From positions 1 through 47,386 of the forward strand of contig DXVO01000006.1 of the NCBI GenBank assembly GCA_019417325.1: 47,386 bases of DNA. The letters are read 5' to 3'. Below are positions 35,971-45,831 of the stretch, piece by piece; the stretch's first letter is position 1, and each line of letters opens with the position of its first letter. The position numbers and the translations under genes are program-made. Under the pieces are notes generated by a model. It made no database searches and was not told where the DNA came from. It saw nothing but the letters and a program-made list of their open reading frames with translations. Source of the DNA: Parabacteroides sp. (GTDB lineage: Bacteria > Bacteroidota > Bacteroidia > Bacteroidales > Tannerellaceae).

Positions 35971-37037
35971 ATTTTTCTCCCTAATATTTTTTTTATAAAG
36001 AATTTCGTATTAAACAGCACCCATATTAAGAACGGACTTTCCAAAGACATCATCTTATGCACTTGCCTCTGATAAGCAGACAACTTATTTGTATCCACTT
36101 CTTTGATAGCTGTCTTATAAGGTTCTGTGTGAAGCATTACTTTCATTTCAGCCAACTTCTCGTTAAGAGACTTAGTGTTCTTTTCGCTAAAGAAATAAAC
36201 TGGCAAAATTTCCGCAAAACGTCGTACAACGACAGCATAATATGGTTTGGAAAACATTCCATTCCTGTCAAATTTAGACATAAACTCTTCCCAAGATTTA
36301 AAAATGGCATTGTTAATCTCTGGTGCGTTTGCTTTAAAAGAACGAGTTATGGACATAGGGATAAGTCGATAATAATAGACGGGAGTCGTAACATACGCTA
36401 CGGTCTTGGCGTTTGCCAATATGTGTGCGGTATAAATGATGTCATCGAATATTCCCTTTACACGGACGTCAAATTTTATGCCACAATCTCTTAGCATACT
36501 TAGTTTTACAGCTTTATTCCATGGTCCCCCATAGCCAAAGGCTGGCCCTGTTTCAGCAGGCATAGGACAGTAAGTTTTATAGAAATCTGCTTGAATCATT
36601 TTGTCAATAAATGTACGCTCGCTTGTAACAAAAGACTTAGCATAGAAACGGGCCAATGTATCTTTGCCATCCAAGCTTTGATACACATCTCCTATAACTA
36701 CATCCGCATTAGTACTTGTTCCTTCATTATATAATGTTTCAAGAGCATTTTCCGGTAACCAATCGTCCGAATCACAAAAAATAATATACTCTCCATTAGC
36801 AATTGCCATTCCGTCATTACGGGCGGCAGACACTCCTCCATTAGGTTTGTGAATGACTTTTATTCGGCTGTCCCTCTCTGCCCATCCGTCACAGATTTTT
36901 CCACTATCATCCGGACTACCATCATCTACCAATATAATCTCAATATCGGTCAGAGTCTGCTTGCACAAACTTTCTATGCACTGAGACAAATACCGTTCCA
37001 CATTATAACATGGAACAACAATGCTGCATTTTTTCAT
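35967..37037 (-). CDS. Family 2 glycosyltransferase
   Basis: Cytoplasmic GT2 enzyme starting MKKCSIVVPCYNVERYLSQC, with IEIILVDDGSPDDSGKICDG, VIHKPNGGVSAARNDGMA and FCDSDDWLPE (DxD-type metal site). It is related to the other GT2 of the locus but distinct. It is 356 aa with a variable helical C-terminus that probably contacts the acceptor lipid. It lies 55 nt downstream of the Wzy-like gene and overlaps the GH43-like gene by 4 nt. Confidence 0.93.
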   Translation of the reverse strand: MKKCSIVVPCYNVERYLSQCIESLCKQTLTDIEIILVDDGSPDDSGKICDGWAERDSRIKVIHKPNGGVSAARNDGMAIANGEYIIFCDSDDWLPENALETLYNEGTSTNADVVIGDVYQSLDGKDTLARFYAKSFVTSERTFIDKMIQADFYKTYCPMPAETGPAFGYGGPWNKAVKLSMLRDCGIKFDVRVKGIFDDIIYTAHILANAKTVAYVTTPVYYYRLIPMSITRSFKANAPEINNAIFKSWEEFMSKFDRNGMFSKPYYAVVVRRFAEILPVYFFSEKNTKSLNEKLAEMKVMLHTEPYKTAIKEVDTNKLSAYQRQVHKMMSLESPFLIWVLFNTKFFIKKILGRKI

Positions 37038-37092
37038 TGCTATTACGATTATTTTAATTTATATTATACTCAGTTTAATCGTTTTCTTGTAT

Positions 37093-38319
37093 TCAATCTT
37101 CTGCGCCAATATTCCATCGCTTCAAATTAATGTTCGACAGCCCCCATGCAATAAAAAGGAATGTAAGATATTTCAAGAAACTGATAGTGATGATAAATAC
37201 CAAAAAGAAACATACCATAGTGTAAAACCATTTGAGGTCTTTATATTTTCTATAATAGAAATAAGGAATCAAAAACAATGCACCGATATAAAGAGACAAT
37301 ACAAACAATCCTCCACGAGCAAACACTGCAAACAAAGAATTACTCCGTCCCAATGTCTTTCCATGCCACAAAGATTCGCCTTCCCTCAATATCAATCCGA
37401 CACCAAGCATTGGATGCTCCATACCGGCTTCCATACACCATGTAATATCTTCCGTGCGTAAGTCCATGGAAACCTCTCCACCTGTTTCCATCTTATTTTC
37501 CAACAGCGTTCCAGCCGTAACATATCCTAAATATAACAAAACTGGCCCAACAAATAATAAAAGAATACGATACTTGCGACCTATCTTGTTGAACACACTC
37601 CAAATACCCATACCTATCAAAAAGAATTGACCAGTGGTGGTAAACGTGGTGAAAATAGTTATCGCCAAAATCCAAAGTTTCGTTTTAGACCTAATAGGCT
37701 GGATAAAATATTCAATAATGAATGCCACACATAATACCATATTATACATGGGTCCTTCGTTGAATATACCCGTATTACGCCATATTTTTTCACCCAAAGG
37801 TGCTATAAATTGTGTCTCAAAATATATGCCCCAATAAGTTGGAATGAAGTCTATACCTGGTGCCCATTCATAAGGGAAAAATAACGTTACAGGAACGATT
37901 TGAAGGATTGAGCATAAAAGCCACATTACCAATGAAACGGCAGCTATTACAACCATCACATTGGAATATTTCAGGAATAAAGAACAATAAGCGGAAGCCC
38001 CAAATTCTTTCCTATGGCTTAGAAACATCCATAGCAAAGGCAATATGAGAACATAACGTATGATATAAGCAGGGTAATTATGGTCACGCAATACTAACAT
38101 TGGAAATAAAGCACCGGCCAAATATATAAATATCAGGATATTTACTTTTTTGGTGATGGAGTAATTAGATATGATAAGCAACCCCAATAAGATGAAGACA
38201 GGAAATATCTGTATCATTCGTTTTACCTCAGAAAAAATTAAATAGGGAGTATTAAACTCCAAAATGATACAGAACACCAACAAATATTCTAATATTCGCC
38301 TTATTGCTATTGTTTTCAT
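37093..38319 (-). CDS. Wzy-like O-antigen/exopolysaccharide polymerase
   Basis: Inner-membrane protein of about 11-12 helices, 408 aa. A large periplasmic segment (about 270-330: KMETGGEVSMDLRTEDITWC, then HPMLGVGLILREGES) carries the HP..G.G element common to Wzy/WaaL proteins. It has the position and topology expected of the polymerase that joins repeat units, and no other polymerase is seen in the window. Sequence conservation in this class is low, so the call rests on topology, the motif and context. Confidence 0.8.
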   Translation of the reverse strand: MKTIAIRRILEYLLVFCIILEFNTPYLIFSEVKRMIQIFPVFILLGLLIISNYSITKKVNILIFIYLAGALFPMLVLRDHNYPAYIIRYVLILPLLWMFLSHRKEFGASAYCSLFLKYSNVMVVIAAVSLVMWLLCSILQIVPVTLFFPYEWAPGIDFIPTYWGIYFETQFIAPLGEKIWRNTGIFNEGPMYNMVLCVAFIIEYFIQPIRSKTKLWILAITIFTTFTTTGQFFLIGMGIWSVFNKIGRKYRILLLFVGPVLLYLGYVTAGTLLENKMETGGEVSMDLRTEDITWCMEAGMEHPMLGVGLILREGESLWHGKTLGRSNSLFAVFARGGLFVLSLYIGALFLIPYFYYRKYKDLKWFYTMVCFFLVFIITISFLKYLTFLFIAWGLSNINLKRWNIGAED

Positions 38320-38369
38320 ATTTTCTGTAATTTCACTGCCAACAATATTTTGTTAGCCCCATTTTATTA

Positions 38370-38690
38370 TTATACCAGTTGCGCCCCCAAGACATCCACT
38401 TCATCGTTCATACTGAAACACCGTTTCAATCTTCTATAATAGAAGTTCTTCACCTCTATTTTAACATTATCAACAATTAAAGAAGGGCGAATTAGCGTAA
38501 ACCCCGAAATCATAAAGAACACATTGACAGGCCAAAGAAAGAAGCTGTGCGTGATAAGTCCTATAAACCAATTTACTGAAGGTGTCCCAGAAAAGTGATG
38601 TACTTCTCCATTAGTACAGTGCAACAAAAGCACACCTGCACAAGCCAAGATATTCAACAAGTCTATCCAAATCCAACGTTCCTTTTCCAT
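38370..38690 (-). pseudogene. Truncated acyltransferase 3 gene
   Basis: The 106-aa product matches only the N-terminal quarter of an acyltransferase 3 protein: WIWIDLLNILACAGVLLLHC, then PVNVFFMISGFTLIRPS and NFYYRRLKR. Full-length members have about 330-350 residues. After the RRLKR segment the sequence turns into an unrelated tail (CFSMNDEVDVLGAQLV) and stops. The remainder of the gene is absent before the Wzy-like gene. It is therefore a remnant, and any acetylation would depend on the other acyltransferases of the locus. Confidence 0.8.
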
Positions 38691-38692
38691 TT

Positions 38693-39946
38693 TCAGTTTT
38701 CTATTGCTTTATTCAGATAATCCATCGATATCTCTATTTCCCTTCTCATAATAGGGCTTATCTTATCATAAGATACCGATTTTTGCCAATCCGTACACGT
38801 ATGATCGATATATAATTTATGTAGTAATCCGTATCGTCCAAGTATGTCATACATACGCGTATTCTGTGAACCAGTCTCACCATCCTCATTCTTCAACGCA
38901 TGAACAAATTCTTTTCCAAACTTCAGCGCAAATACTGTGGCATGGAAAGAATCCATACAGATATAAGATGCGTGCTGAAGAAGATATACCCATTCATAAG
39001 GACCTGCGTCTTTATAAAGCCGTCCGTTTCCATAATTTAACGGGCGGTTGTAGCACTCCAAAGTAATCACTTCGTTTATGCCGGTGAATCGCTTTGTATC
39101 TTGTACCATCTGTTCATAAAAAGCAGAACGCTTGTCTCCTACGAAATAACAGAAAATGTATTGCTTTGGTATTTCAAATTCAATCTGTGCCCTATTTCCA
39201 AATTCTTCCCACTCTTTTGCTGATAGCAGGTAGGTTGGGTCAACTACTAGCTTAATGTTTTCACGGTGCAACAATTCTTTCAATAATTCCACAGAGTGCT
39301 GCTCTCTTACTGCAATGTGAGCAAATTTCTCCAAATCTTTCTTTATACGCGGTACAATCGATACAGGCAGTTCGGGCTGTGAGATACTAGAAGAATAGGC
39401 TATCCGCTTCTTATCTCCACCAAACTCCACAAACATCATCGGGTTGAACCCTCCACAATAAGGGTTCCATATTTGGTCACTGCCTGTAACGAACAGATCT
39501 GTGTCCGCTGTCACTTCATCATATTGTTTGAGAGTATAGATGCGCCGCATACTAAAATTACCGTCCTCAAAAGTAAATTTATATACTTTCCGCCATTGAA
39601 GATTCTTACATTTCAACACTTTATGTAGTTTTCCGTAAAAAGTAAGCTGACTAAGTTTATATAGAAATGGTTGGTTAGGCAGTTCCAATATATATGGGGC
39701 ATGGCAAAAATTTGTATTACCCGCTCGTTTTTTTTCCCTAACAGATGCTATGACAGACTCAGGCAACAATAACTTTGCACAACTTTTTATAAACATCTTA
39801 ATAAAAGATTGGGGATGTTTCTCTCGTCCATTATATATAAACTCTACATCGTGTCCTATATCTCGTAAAACCTTGTTTAGTGCGTAAGATTGTAAGCAAG
39901 TACCGAAATTGGGATGAGGTGCAAAGGTTATGAGTTTTATTTTCAT
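38693..39946 (-). CDS. Polysaccharide pyruvyl transferase family protein
   Basis: Cytosolic enzyme predicted to add a pyruvate ketal from phosphoenolpyruvate to a sugar of the repeat unit. The start at 39946 (417 aa) gives MKIKLITFAPHPNFGTCLQS, the family N-terminus (usually GNFGQ.LQ). Further marks are FVTGSDQIWNPYCGGF, VVDPTYLLSAKEWEEF and YICMDSFHATVFALKFGKEF, all conserved in this family. It follows the FrhB-like fusion gene by 13 nt. Pyruvyl transferases and FrhB-like proteins are often neighbours in capsule loci. Confidence 0.92.
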   Translation of the reverse strand: MKIKLITFAPHPNFGTCLQSYALNKVLRDIGHDVEFIYNGREKHPQSFIKMFIKSCAKLLLPESVIASVREKKRAGNTNFCHAPYILELPNQPFLYKLSQLTFYGKLHKVLKCKNLQWRKVYKFTFEDGNFSMRRIYTLKQYDEVTADTDLFVTGSDQIWNPYCGGFNPMMFVEFGGDKKRIAYSSSISQPELPVSIVPRIKKDLEKFAHIAVREQHSVELLKELLHRENIKLVVDPTYLLSAKEWEEFGNRAQIEFEIPKQYIFCYFVGDKRSAFYEQMVQDTKRFTGINEVITLECYNRPLNYGNGRLYKDAGPYEWVYLLQHASYICMDSFHATVFALKFGKEFVHALKNEDGETGSQNTRMYDILGRYGLLHKLYIDHTCTDWQKSVSYDKISPIMRREIEISMDYLNKAIEN

Positions 39947-39959
39947 GTTCGTCAAATTC

Positions 39960-41774
39960 TTATTGTTTGCTTCTCCAATTAATCCCTGTCCTAACAACTT
40001 TCGCAGGATTTCCAGCCACAATACTGTTGGCTGGCACATCCTTAGTCACTACCGAGTTTGCAGCGACTACCGAGTTGTCGCCTATGGTCACTCCTTTCAA
40101 AATCATGGCACGGTAGCCTATCCATACGTTGTCCCCGATGATAACAGGCTTAGATGTCCTATAAGCCACGTCTTCTATATAATGACCATCATAGTCCCTA
40201 ATGACAGCTTCACGTGCGATATGAGCATTTTTGCCGATAATGATTTGCTTGGCACAAGTGATGGTGACATTTTCATTGATGAAGCCACCGTTCAGAATAA
40301 GTTTGCCTGAGTGGGTTATCCATATGTTGGAATTCTCATTCATGTGAAATTTACCATTTACCACCAATGTCGTCCATTTATCCATTTGGAATTTAGTCAC
40401 ATTAGATGAACCTATAATCCTGCGTGCCCCCATGGTAAAAGGTGCGTATAAAAGGATACGAGCCGTATTATCCACCTGTATATACGAACCTCTAAGTATA
40501 AGCCATCTTCCTCCATCTCGTCTCACATTGTTTGTCAGGTAATTATAATGAATTGTTTTAAACGCACTGCTAAAAGACAACTGCCGTAATATATTCCAAT
40601 ATTTACCTAAACGTCTTTCTATTTTTGATTTTAGGGACAATCCACATATATTTATGTATTTTTTTACGACATAGTGGTAACCACTATGTTGCAAATCTTC
40701 ATAAAACTCCTTTCGGAGTTCTTCCGACCATCCCAAAGCTGGATCATAAGGCTGCATGAGATGAATATTATGCCTTGTGGCATCTGCCAGCGTGTATTCT
40801 TGTAGATATAGTTTTTCTTTTATTTTTTCCAGTAAGTTCAATCCACGTTGATTATTCACTATCACTACAGAATAACCTTTTCTTCTTTCAGGAACGGGTG
40901 ATATTAAATCGTCTATTCCCCAAAAATCGCCGAGTGAAATATCAGCGTAGCGTGGAAACGACTTAAACGGGCATTCAAAGCAAGAAGGGCGTACGGTGAA
41001 GCCTGTGTCAAGGAATGCCGTCATGTACGAATCCCATTTTTTATTCCGAAGATATACTTTCCCATTTTCGAAATCTATCTTTGTAGCCAATCCTCCCCAA
41101 GGATGTTTTTCATCTTTATACTTGAATTTTACAGATTTTGTCTTAGATTTATACCTTCTTTCCAGATCATCCAAGTATTTTCTGAATACTATAGGCGAGG
41201 ACACACCCTTGCATATAAAGTCGCAGGTATAAAGATTATCATATGGTTTGCACAGAAAGTTAAGTAACCCTGCTATCTGGCAAGGTGTAGAGCATACAAA
41301 AACCTTTTTCCCCTTAATCAATAGTTCCTTTATCTCTTTGAACATATGTTTGGGATCGCTTTGCAGATATTTGGAACTTCGGATAGACGGCAAGAGAGCT
41401 TTGTCTTTTGTCACCACCCCCTTCAGCCCGAACTCCTCATCATATATGGCTCCTGCCACATAGGCATCTATATCAAAAAAATGTTCTGCCAAAACAGAGA
41501 ATAATCCTCCGGATGTACTGTCTATCCTAATAAGGTCATCCAAAGCATAAGAAGCAAATACTCTCGGAGTATCCCAATTATTTATTCTAGTCTCTTCCAC
41601 ATGGATTTGCGGGCATACTTTTTCACACATTCCGCAGTCAATGCATGTTTCTTTGTTAACAGCAGGATAAAGGAATCCTTCATTGTCCCTTTCCATATTG
41701 ATGCATTGCTTAGGACAGATTTCGCTACAAGCCCTGCAACCACAACATTTTGTTTTATTTGATATTTGTATCAT
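39960..41774 (-). CDS. FrhB-like ferredoxin protein fused to a hexapeptide acyltransferase
   Basis: A 604-aa two-part protein. Residues 1-60 hold two 4Fe-4S motifs (CCGCRACSEICPKQC and CIDCGMCEKVCPQ). Residues about 65-400 match the coenzyme F420 hydrogenase/dehydrogenase beta-subunit family (STSGGLFSVLAEHF, CSTPCQIAGLLNFL, GDFWGIDDL), common in capsule loci with unclear function. From about residue 430 a left-handed beta-helix O-acetyltransferase follows, with IIIGKNAHIAREAVIRD, PVIIGDNVWIGYRAMILKGV, TIGDNSVVAANSVVTKDVPA and SIVAGNPAKVV. The two parts are normally separate proteins, and no frame break or internal start with a leader is seen, so this looks like a real fusion. Confidence 0.88.
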   Translation of the reverse strand: MIQISNKTKCCGCRACSEICPKQCINMERDNEGFLYPAVNKETCIDCGMCEKVCPQIHVEETRINNWDTPRVFASYALDDLIRIDSTSGGLFSVLAEHFFDIDAYVAGAIYDEEFGLKGVVTKDKALLPSIRSSKYLQSDPKHMFKEIKELLIKGKKVFVCSTPCQIAGLLNFLCKPYDNLYTCDFICKGVSSPIVFRKYLDDLERRYKSKTKSVKFKYKDEKHPWGGLATKIDFENGKVYLRNKKWDSYMTAFLDTGFTVRPSCFECPFKSFPRYADISLGDFWGIDDLISPVPERRKGYSVVIVNNQRGLNLLEKIKEKLYLQEYTLADATRHNIHLMQPYDPALGWSEELRKEFYEDLQHSGYHYVVKKYINICGLSLKSKIERRLGKYWNILRQLSFSSAFKTIHYNYLTNNVRRDGGRWLILRGSYIQVDNTARILLYAPFTMGARRIIGSSNVTKFQMDKWTTLVVNGKFHMNENSNIWITHSGKLILNGGFINENVTITCAKQIIIGKNAHIAREAVIRDYDGHYIEDVAYRTSKPVIIGDNVWIGYRAMILKGVTIGDNSVVAANSVVTKDVPANSIVAGNPAKVVRTGINWRSKQ

Positions 41775-41789
41775 AAAAAATAACCTAAA

Positions 41790-42931
41790 TTATTTCAATC
41801 TCATCATTTTCTTCATATTATGGAATAAAATACGAAAATGATTTAGTCGTGTTTCTCCCCAATTATGGTATATGGTATAAGTCACTTTGTCTTTTATGCG
41901 ATGCGCATTCAGATAATCAATAAAATCAAAATGAGTCCCACCTTCTTTTTTTATTAGCTTATCAATTCGAGCATCATATTTATAGTCTATCCCATTCAAA
42001 TAGTTATGCTTTTTGTAATAGGACAAAGTCATAGCTAATCCTTTCTTTAATGATATGCTCTGCTTGTAATTTGGTATGCATTCTTTTAATTTAGTATTAT
42101 CAAATACAGCATTGAGCGACCTGTCTCCAATAAGAAAATCCTTGTAACAAGGTAAAATCTGAGCAATTTGTTTGGTTGGAATTGAAACAATATTCTTCTT
42201 GTCTTTACCTAATAGTTCATATAATGTTTCGAGCATTTCTCGCCAAGAGTATACTTGGTCCCCAACCAAATTTATATCTTCATTGAAGGCTTTCTCATTC
42301 AAATAAAGTTGGACGAAATTGTAAGCAAAATCTTCCGTATGCATTAACGTACATAACGCTATTCCATTGTCCCATATGAACATTGGTTTGTCGTTCATGA
42401 TTCTTGCAACAATTGTCCAATGGTATCTTGCCAATGGGGCTATACCAAATGGTATTCTTGTGTTACCATATGTGATATATGGACGAACAATCGTATATTT
42501 GCAAGCAGTTTCTTTAGCATTATGTTGCAACCATACTTCACATTCGTATTTTTCAATACTGTAAGGCAAATCTTTGTTGGGTTTAGGACTGCTTTCCAAT
42601 AAAATACCATCTTCCATTTTTCTTCGAAAAACACAGGCAGACGATATGAAGATGTATTGAATACATTTGTCTCTAAAATATTCAAATGAAGTTTGGAGAT
42701 GTTTTACATTAAAAGACAAAAAATCAATGACAACATCAAATTTTTCTTTTCCCACTTTAACCTTTACTTCCTCTACATCCCGTATATTAGCTTTATAAAT
42801 AGTAACATTTTGAGGAATCTGCGAATTATGGTGACCTCTGTTCAAAACACTAACATTATATCCACATTCTATGCTTTTTTTAGTATGTCTGTGCTTAACA
42901 CCCCGGTGCCTCCTATGATAAGGATTTTCAT
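41790..42931 (-). CDS. NAD-dependent epimerase/dehydratase, frameshifted near its start
   Basis: The body (351 codons, 41790-42845) is an extended SDR protein (VVIDFLSFNVKHL, FISSACVF, YSIEKYECE as Y..xK, RPYITYGNTRIP) but lacks the NAD-binding glycine motif. That motif is present just upstream in another frame, from an ATG at 42931: MKILIIGGTGVLSTDILKK, then a stop. Moving to the -1 frame at a run of seven A (42875-42881) joins KK to SIECGYNVSVLNRGHHN without a gap. The 42931 ATG overlaps the flippase stop as ATGA, supporting it as the true start. The gene is thus broken by one base, or is decoded by slippage at A-AAA-AAA-G. Its exact sugar product is unknown. Confidence 0.8.
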
Positions 42932-44457
42932 TTTCGTAATATCTTATTCTTTATTAGATTTAAAACCTCTGTTCTTTGTTCTTTGTCAATTCCAATATAC
43001 AATATGCAAAGGATTACAATTGCCATGACTATAACCAATAACACTGCATACTGCCAATAATCTCCAGACAGAAAGTAGGTAGCCAACAATGAAGGGATGA
43101 AAGCTACAATGGCTGTTTTACTACAAGGGATGAATACGGTTTTGATATCAGCCCAATCATATCCAGCCAATTTCACCAATAACAACGGTTTAACGATAAT
43201 TGCCAATATTAACGTCACCATGATTCCTGCATATGAAAGAAATACAGGTGAACAGCCCAACTTGAATGCTATATAAATAACAGGAAACTGCAATGACAAT
43301 ACAAACGGACTAATCAAAGCATTTTCTTTCACTCTTGCGCAAGCATACAATCCTGTATAAAAGCAGGTGTCAAGAACACTAAATAAACTCTGCAGTACAA
43401 TCAGCTTCAGAAAAATCAAAGCATAGGGCGGTACTACAACCAACCAAAGTTTTAGTAACGGCTCTGCAACAACATATATGGGAAGGCAAAGTAAAAGCAT
43501 GAGGAAAAAGGAAAATTTGGCTGTGTTCAGTGTAAGCCGTTTAGATGTTACTACATCACCAGCCGCATAGTACTTCACTATTTGAGGGTCTGCTGCTAAC
43601 TTGAAATTATTGACAAATTGGTTGGCCGCCATGTTGACTTGCAACGAAATAGCTCTGGCGGCAACCAGCTTGGGGCCGAAAAACATCTGTAGAAGAATAT
43701 TGGTACCTTGTCCTGTCAGTGCATGAGCGGCATTACCTAACAGACTCCAACTTGAAAAAGCAGTTATTTCCTTGAACTTCTCTTTATCAAAAATAAACTT
43801 ATATTTGGTTTCACTGAATTTTCGAATGCAGTAAATTCTGTAGATACTCATTACTATGATTTGTACTGTAAATAAAAGAATGGCATAAGTTTCCAATCTG
43901 TCATGCCCCAATATGGGAAGCAAGTACAGAATCAACAGTTTTAACACAACCTCAAAGATGCTAGCATATGCATAAATCTGCATTTTCTCATGGGCGATAA
44001 TTGTGGCCGTATAAGGCACTTGAGTGATGGTGGCTACAGAAGTCAGAACCGAGAAATGATAAACCAACAAAGCAGCGTTAAATCTATCTGCAGCCAAGCC
44101 CAACTTGTTTGTCACAAACCATAGCCCAACTGTTTCTGCAATCAGAACAACTATTATGGCTAATAATAGATGTGCGTTTAAAACGGTACAGAAAATAATG
44201 TTCAGGCATGAACAATCTTTTTTACCTAATTCGTATGTAATGAATCTGGACGATCCGTTACTCAATGCAGAATTAAGGAAAGACAACATTAGGACAATCC
44301 CACCAACAGCATTATATATGCCATAATCATCAATCCCCAAAATACGCAGGATAACCCGTGAGGTATATAGGTTTACTAACATTAGAAATAACATTCTAAC
44401 ATACAGTAGAAGAGTATTTTGGGCTATGCGCCTGTTATTGGTTGATATGTTTGGCAC
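42928..44457 (-). CDS. Wzx-like polysaccharide flippase
   Basis: Inner-membrane flippase of about 12-14 helices, 509 aa, expected to move the lipid-linked repeat unit of this locus. It starts MPNISTNNRRIAQNTLLLYV, then TSRVILRILGIDDYGIYNAV, and has IIAHEKMQIYAYASIFEVVL. It is a paralogue of the plus-strand flippase at 23312-24838. It ends in an ATGA overlap with the next gene and lies 82 nt after the epimerase gene. Confidence 0.93.
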   Translation of the reverse strand: MPNISTNNRRIAQNTLLLYVRMLFLMLVNLYTSRVILRILGIDDYGIYNAVGGIVLMLSFLNSALSNGSSRFITYELGKKDCSCLNIIFCTVLNAHLLLAIIVVLIAETVGLWFVTNKLGLAADRFNAALLVYHFSVLTSVATITQVPYTATIIAHEKMQIYAYASIFEVVLKLLILYLLPILGHDRLETYAILLFTVQIIVMSIYRIYCIRKFSETKYKFIFDKEKFKEITAFSSWSLLGNAAHALTGQGTNILLQMFFGPKLVAARAISLQVNMAANQFVNNFKLAADPQIVKYYAAGDVVTSKRLTLNTAKFSFFLMLLLCLPIYVVAEPLLKLWLVVVPPYALIFLKLIVLQSLFSVLDTCFYTGLYACARVKENALISPFVLSLQFPVIYIAFKLGCSPVFLSYAGIMVTLILAIIVKPLLLVKLAGYDWADIKTVFIPCSKTAIVAFIPSLLATYFLSGDYWQYAVLLVIVMAIVILCILYIGIDKEQRTEVLNLIKNKILRK

Positions 44458-44539
44458 GAATATTTTTCTATATGAATAAATTAAAAAGTCTGTATATGCG
44501 AATATAAATTCGATGAATTCACATCATGTTACTTAAATT

Positions 44540-45613
44540 TTAATATGCATCATATTTAACATACCATTCGGCAAATTTACGTAAGCCTTCGCGTAAAGGA
44601 GTTGCAGGTTTGAAACCAAAATCTGCTTCCAAAGATGCAGTGTCCGCATACGTTATGGGAACATCACCGGGTTGCATGGAAACTAGCTCCTTATGTGCTT
44701 CAAAATCATAATTTACAGGAAGAGCACCTACACGCAACAATTCTTCTTGCAGGATATTTACAAAATCGAGCAGATTTTCCGGATGATTGTTACCAATATT
44801 ATATACTTTGTATGGTGGAATAGGTAAACCGTCTTCTCCTGCCACTCGCTCAGGAGCATGTTGCATCACACGTATCATACCTTCCACGATATCATCAATA
44901 TAAGTAAAATCGCGTTTACAATTTCCGTAATTGAATATCCTGATAGTTTCTCCTTTCACCAGTTTGTCGGTAAACCCGAAATAAGCCATATCAGGCCTGC
45001 CAGCCGCCCCATAAACAGTAAAGAAACGTAAGCCTGTAGATGGAATATTGTACAGTTTACTATAAGCGTGTGCCATCAGTTCGTTGCTTTTCTTAGTAGC
45101 AGCATACAGACTGACAGGATTATCCACCTTGTCATCTGTACTGTAAGGTACCTTTTTGTTATTACCATATACACTGCTGGAGCTTGCATACACCAGGTGT
45201 TCCACACCTGGTTTCTCATTGTCATAACTATGACGGCAAGCCTCTAGTATATTATAAAAACCAATCAGATTAGATGAAATATAGGTATCTGGATTGGTAA
45301 TGCTGTACCGTACGCCTGCCTGTGCTGCCAAATTCACTACAATTTGAGGCTTATATTCAGCAAACAGTTTCTTAATGACATCCTTGTCCGCAATATCCCC
45401 TTGAATAAATACAAACGATTCCTGACCAGAAAGTTCCCTCAAACGTTCTTCTTTCAAGCGGACATCATAATAATCATTCAGATTATCAATACCTATTATT
45501 TTAATATCAGGCACATCTTGATAAAGTTTCTTGGTCAAATTAGAACCAATAAAACCGGCAACACCTGTGACAAGCACAGTTTTTCCTGTCAAAACAACAT
45601 TTTTAATTAACAT
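44540..45613 (-). CDS. UDP-glucuronate 4-epimerase-like protein
   Basis: Cytosolic extended SDR enzyme expected to convert UDP-glucuronate to UDP-galacturonate. The start at 45613 (357 aa) is preferred; an ATG 39 nt upstream is possible. The NAD motif TGVAGFIGSNL is at residues 16-26, followed by IDNLNDYYDVRLKEERL, which is diagnostic of CapI/GAE-type epimerases. SSSVYGNNKK, the YAATKKSNE catalytic Y..xK motif, RFFTVYGAAGRPDMA and KRDFTYIDDIVEG follow. It sits directly downstream of the UDP-glucose dehydrogenase that would supply its substrate. The 218-nt gap between them is AT-rich with no gene or clear promoter. Confidence 0.9.
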   Translation of the reverse strand: MLIKNVVLTGKTVLVTGVAGFIGSNLTKKLYQDVPDIKIIGIDNLNDYYDVRLKEERLRELSGQESFVFIQGDIADKDVIKKLFAEYKPQIVVNLAAQAGVRYSITNPDTYISSNLIGFYNILEACRHSYDNEKPGVEHLVYASSSSVYGNNKKVPYSTDDKVDNPVSLYAATKKSNELMAHAYSKLYNIPSTGLRFFTVYGAAGRPDMAYFGFTDKLVKGETIRIFNYGNCKRDFTYIDDIVEGMIRVMQHAPERVAGEDGLPIPPYKVYNIGNNHPENLLDFVNILQEELLRVGALPVNYDFEAHKELVSMQPGDVPITYADTASLEADFGFKPATPLREGLRKFAEWYVKYDAY

Positions 45614-45831
45614 GATTTTATGTTTTATAATATCCGTACAACCCCTATTCATTAGGGGTAAAGGAATTATTACCTACGTTGTAGATAAAGAATTAAAACT
45701 AAATAAACAGACTTTTCCCCCTTTGATTAATTATCAAATCACAGATATTCAACCTATTAAAAGTTTCAATAAAAAATAAAAAGATAGAAGAAGATAAATG
45801 GTTTGTTTGTTCATTCTTCATTTAAAAAATA

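Noticed and set aside
45614..45831. Promoter or small gene in the gap between ugd and the epimerase gene
   Set aside because: No TAnnTTTG box with a -33 partner on the minus strand and no credible open frame; the genes are probably co-transcribed.
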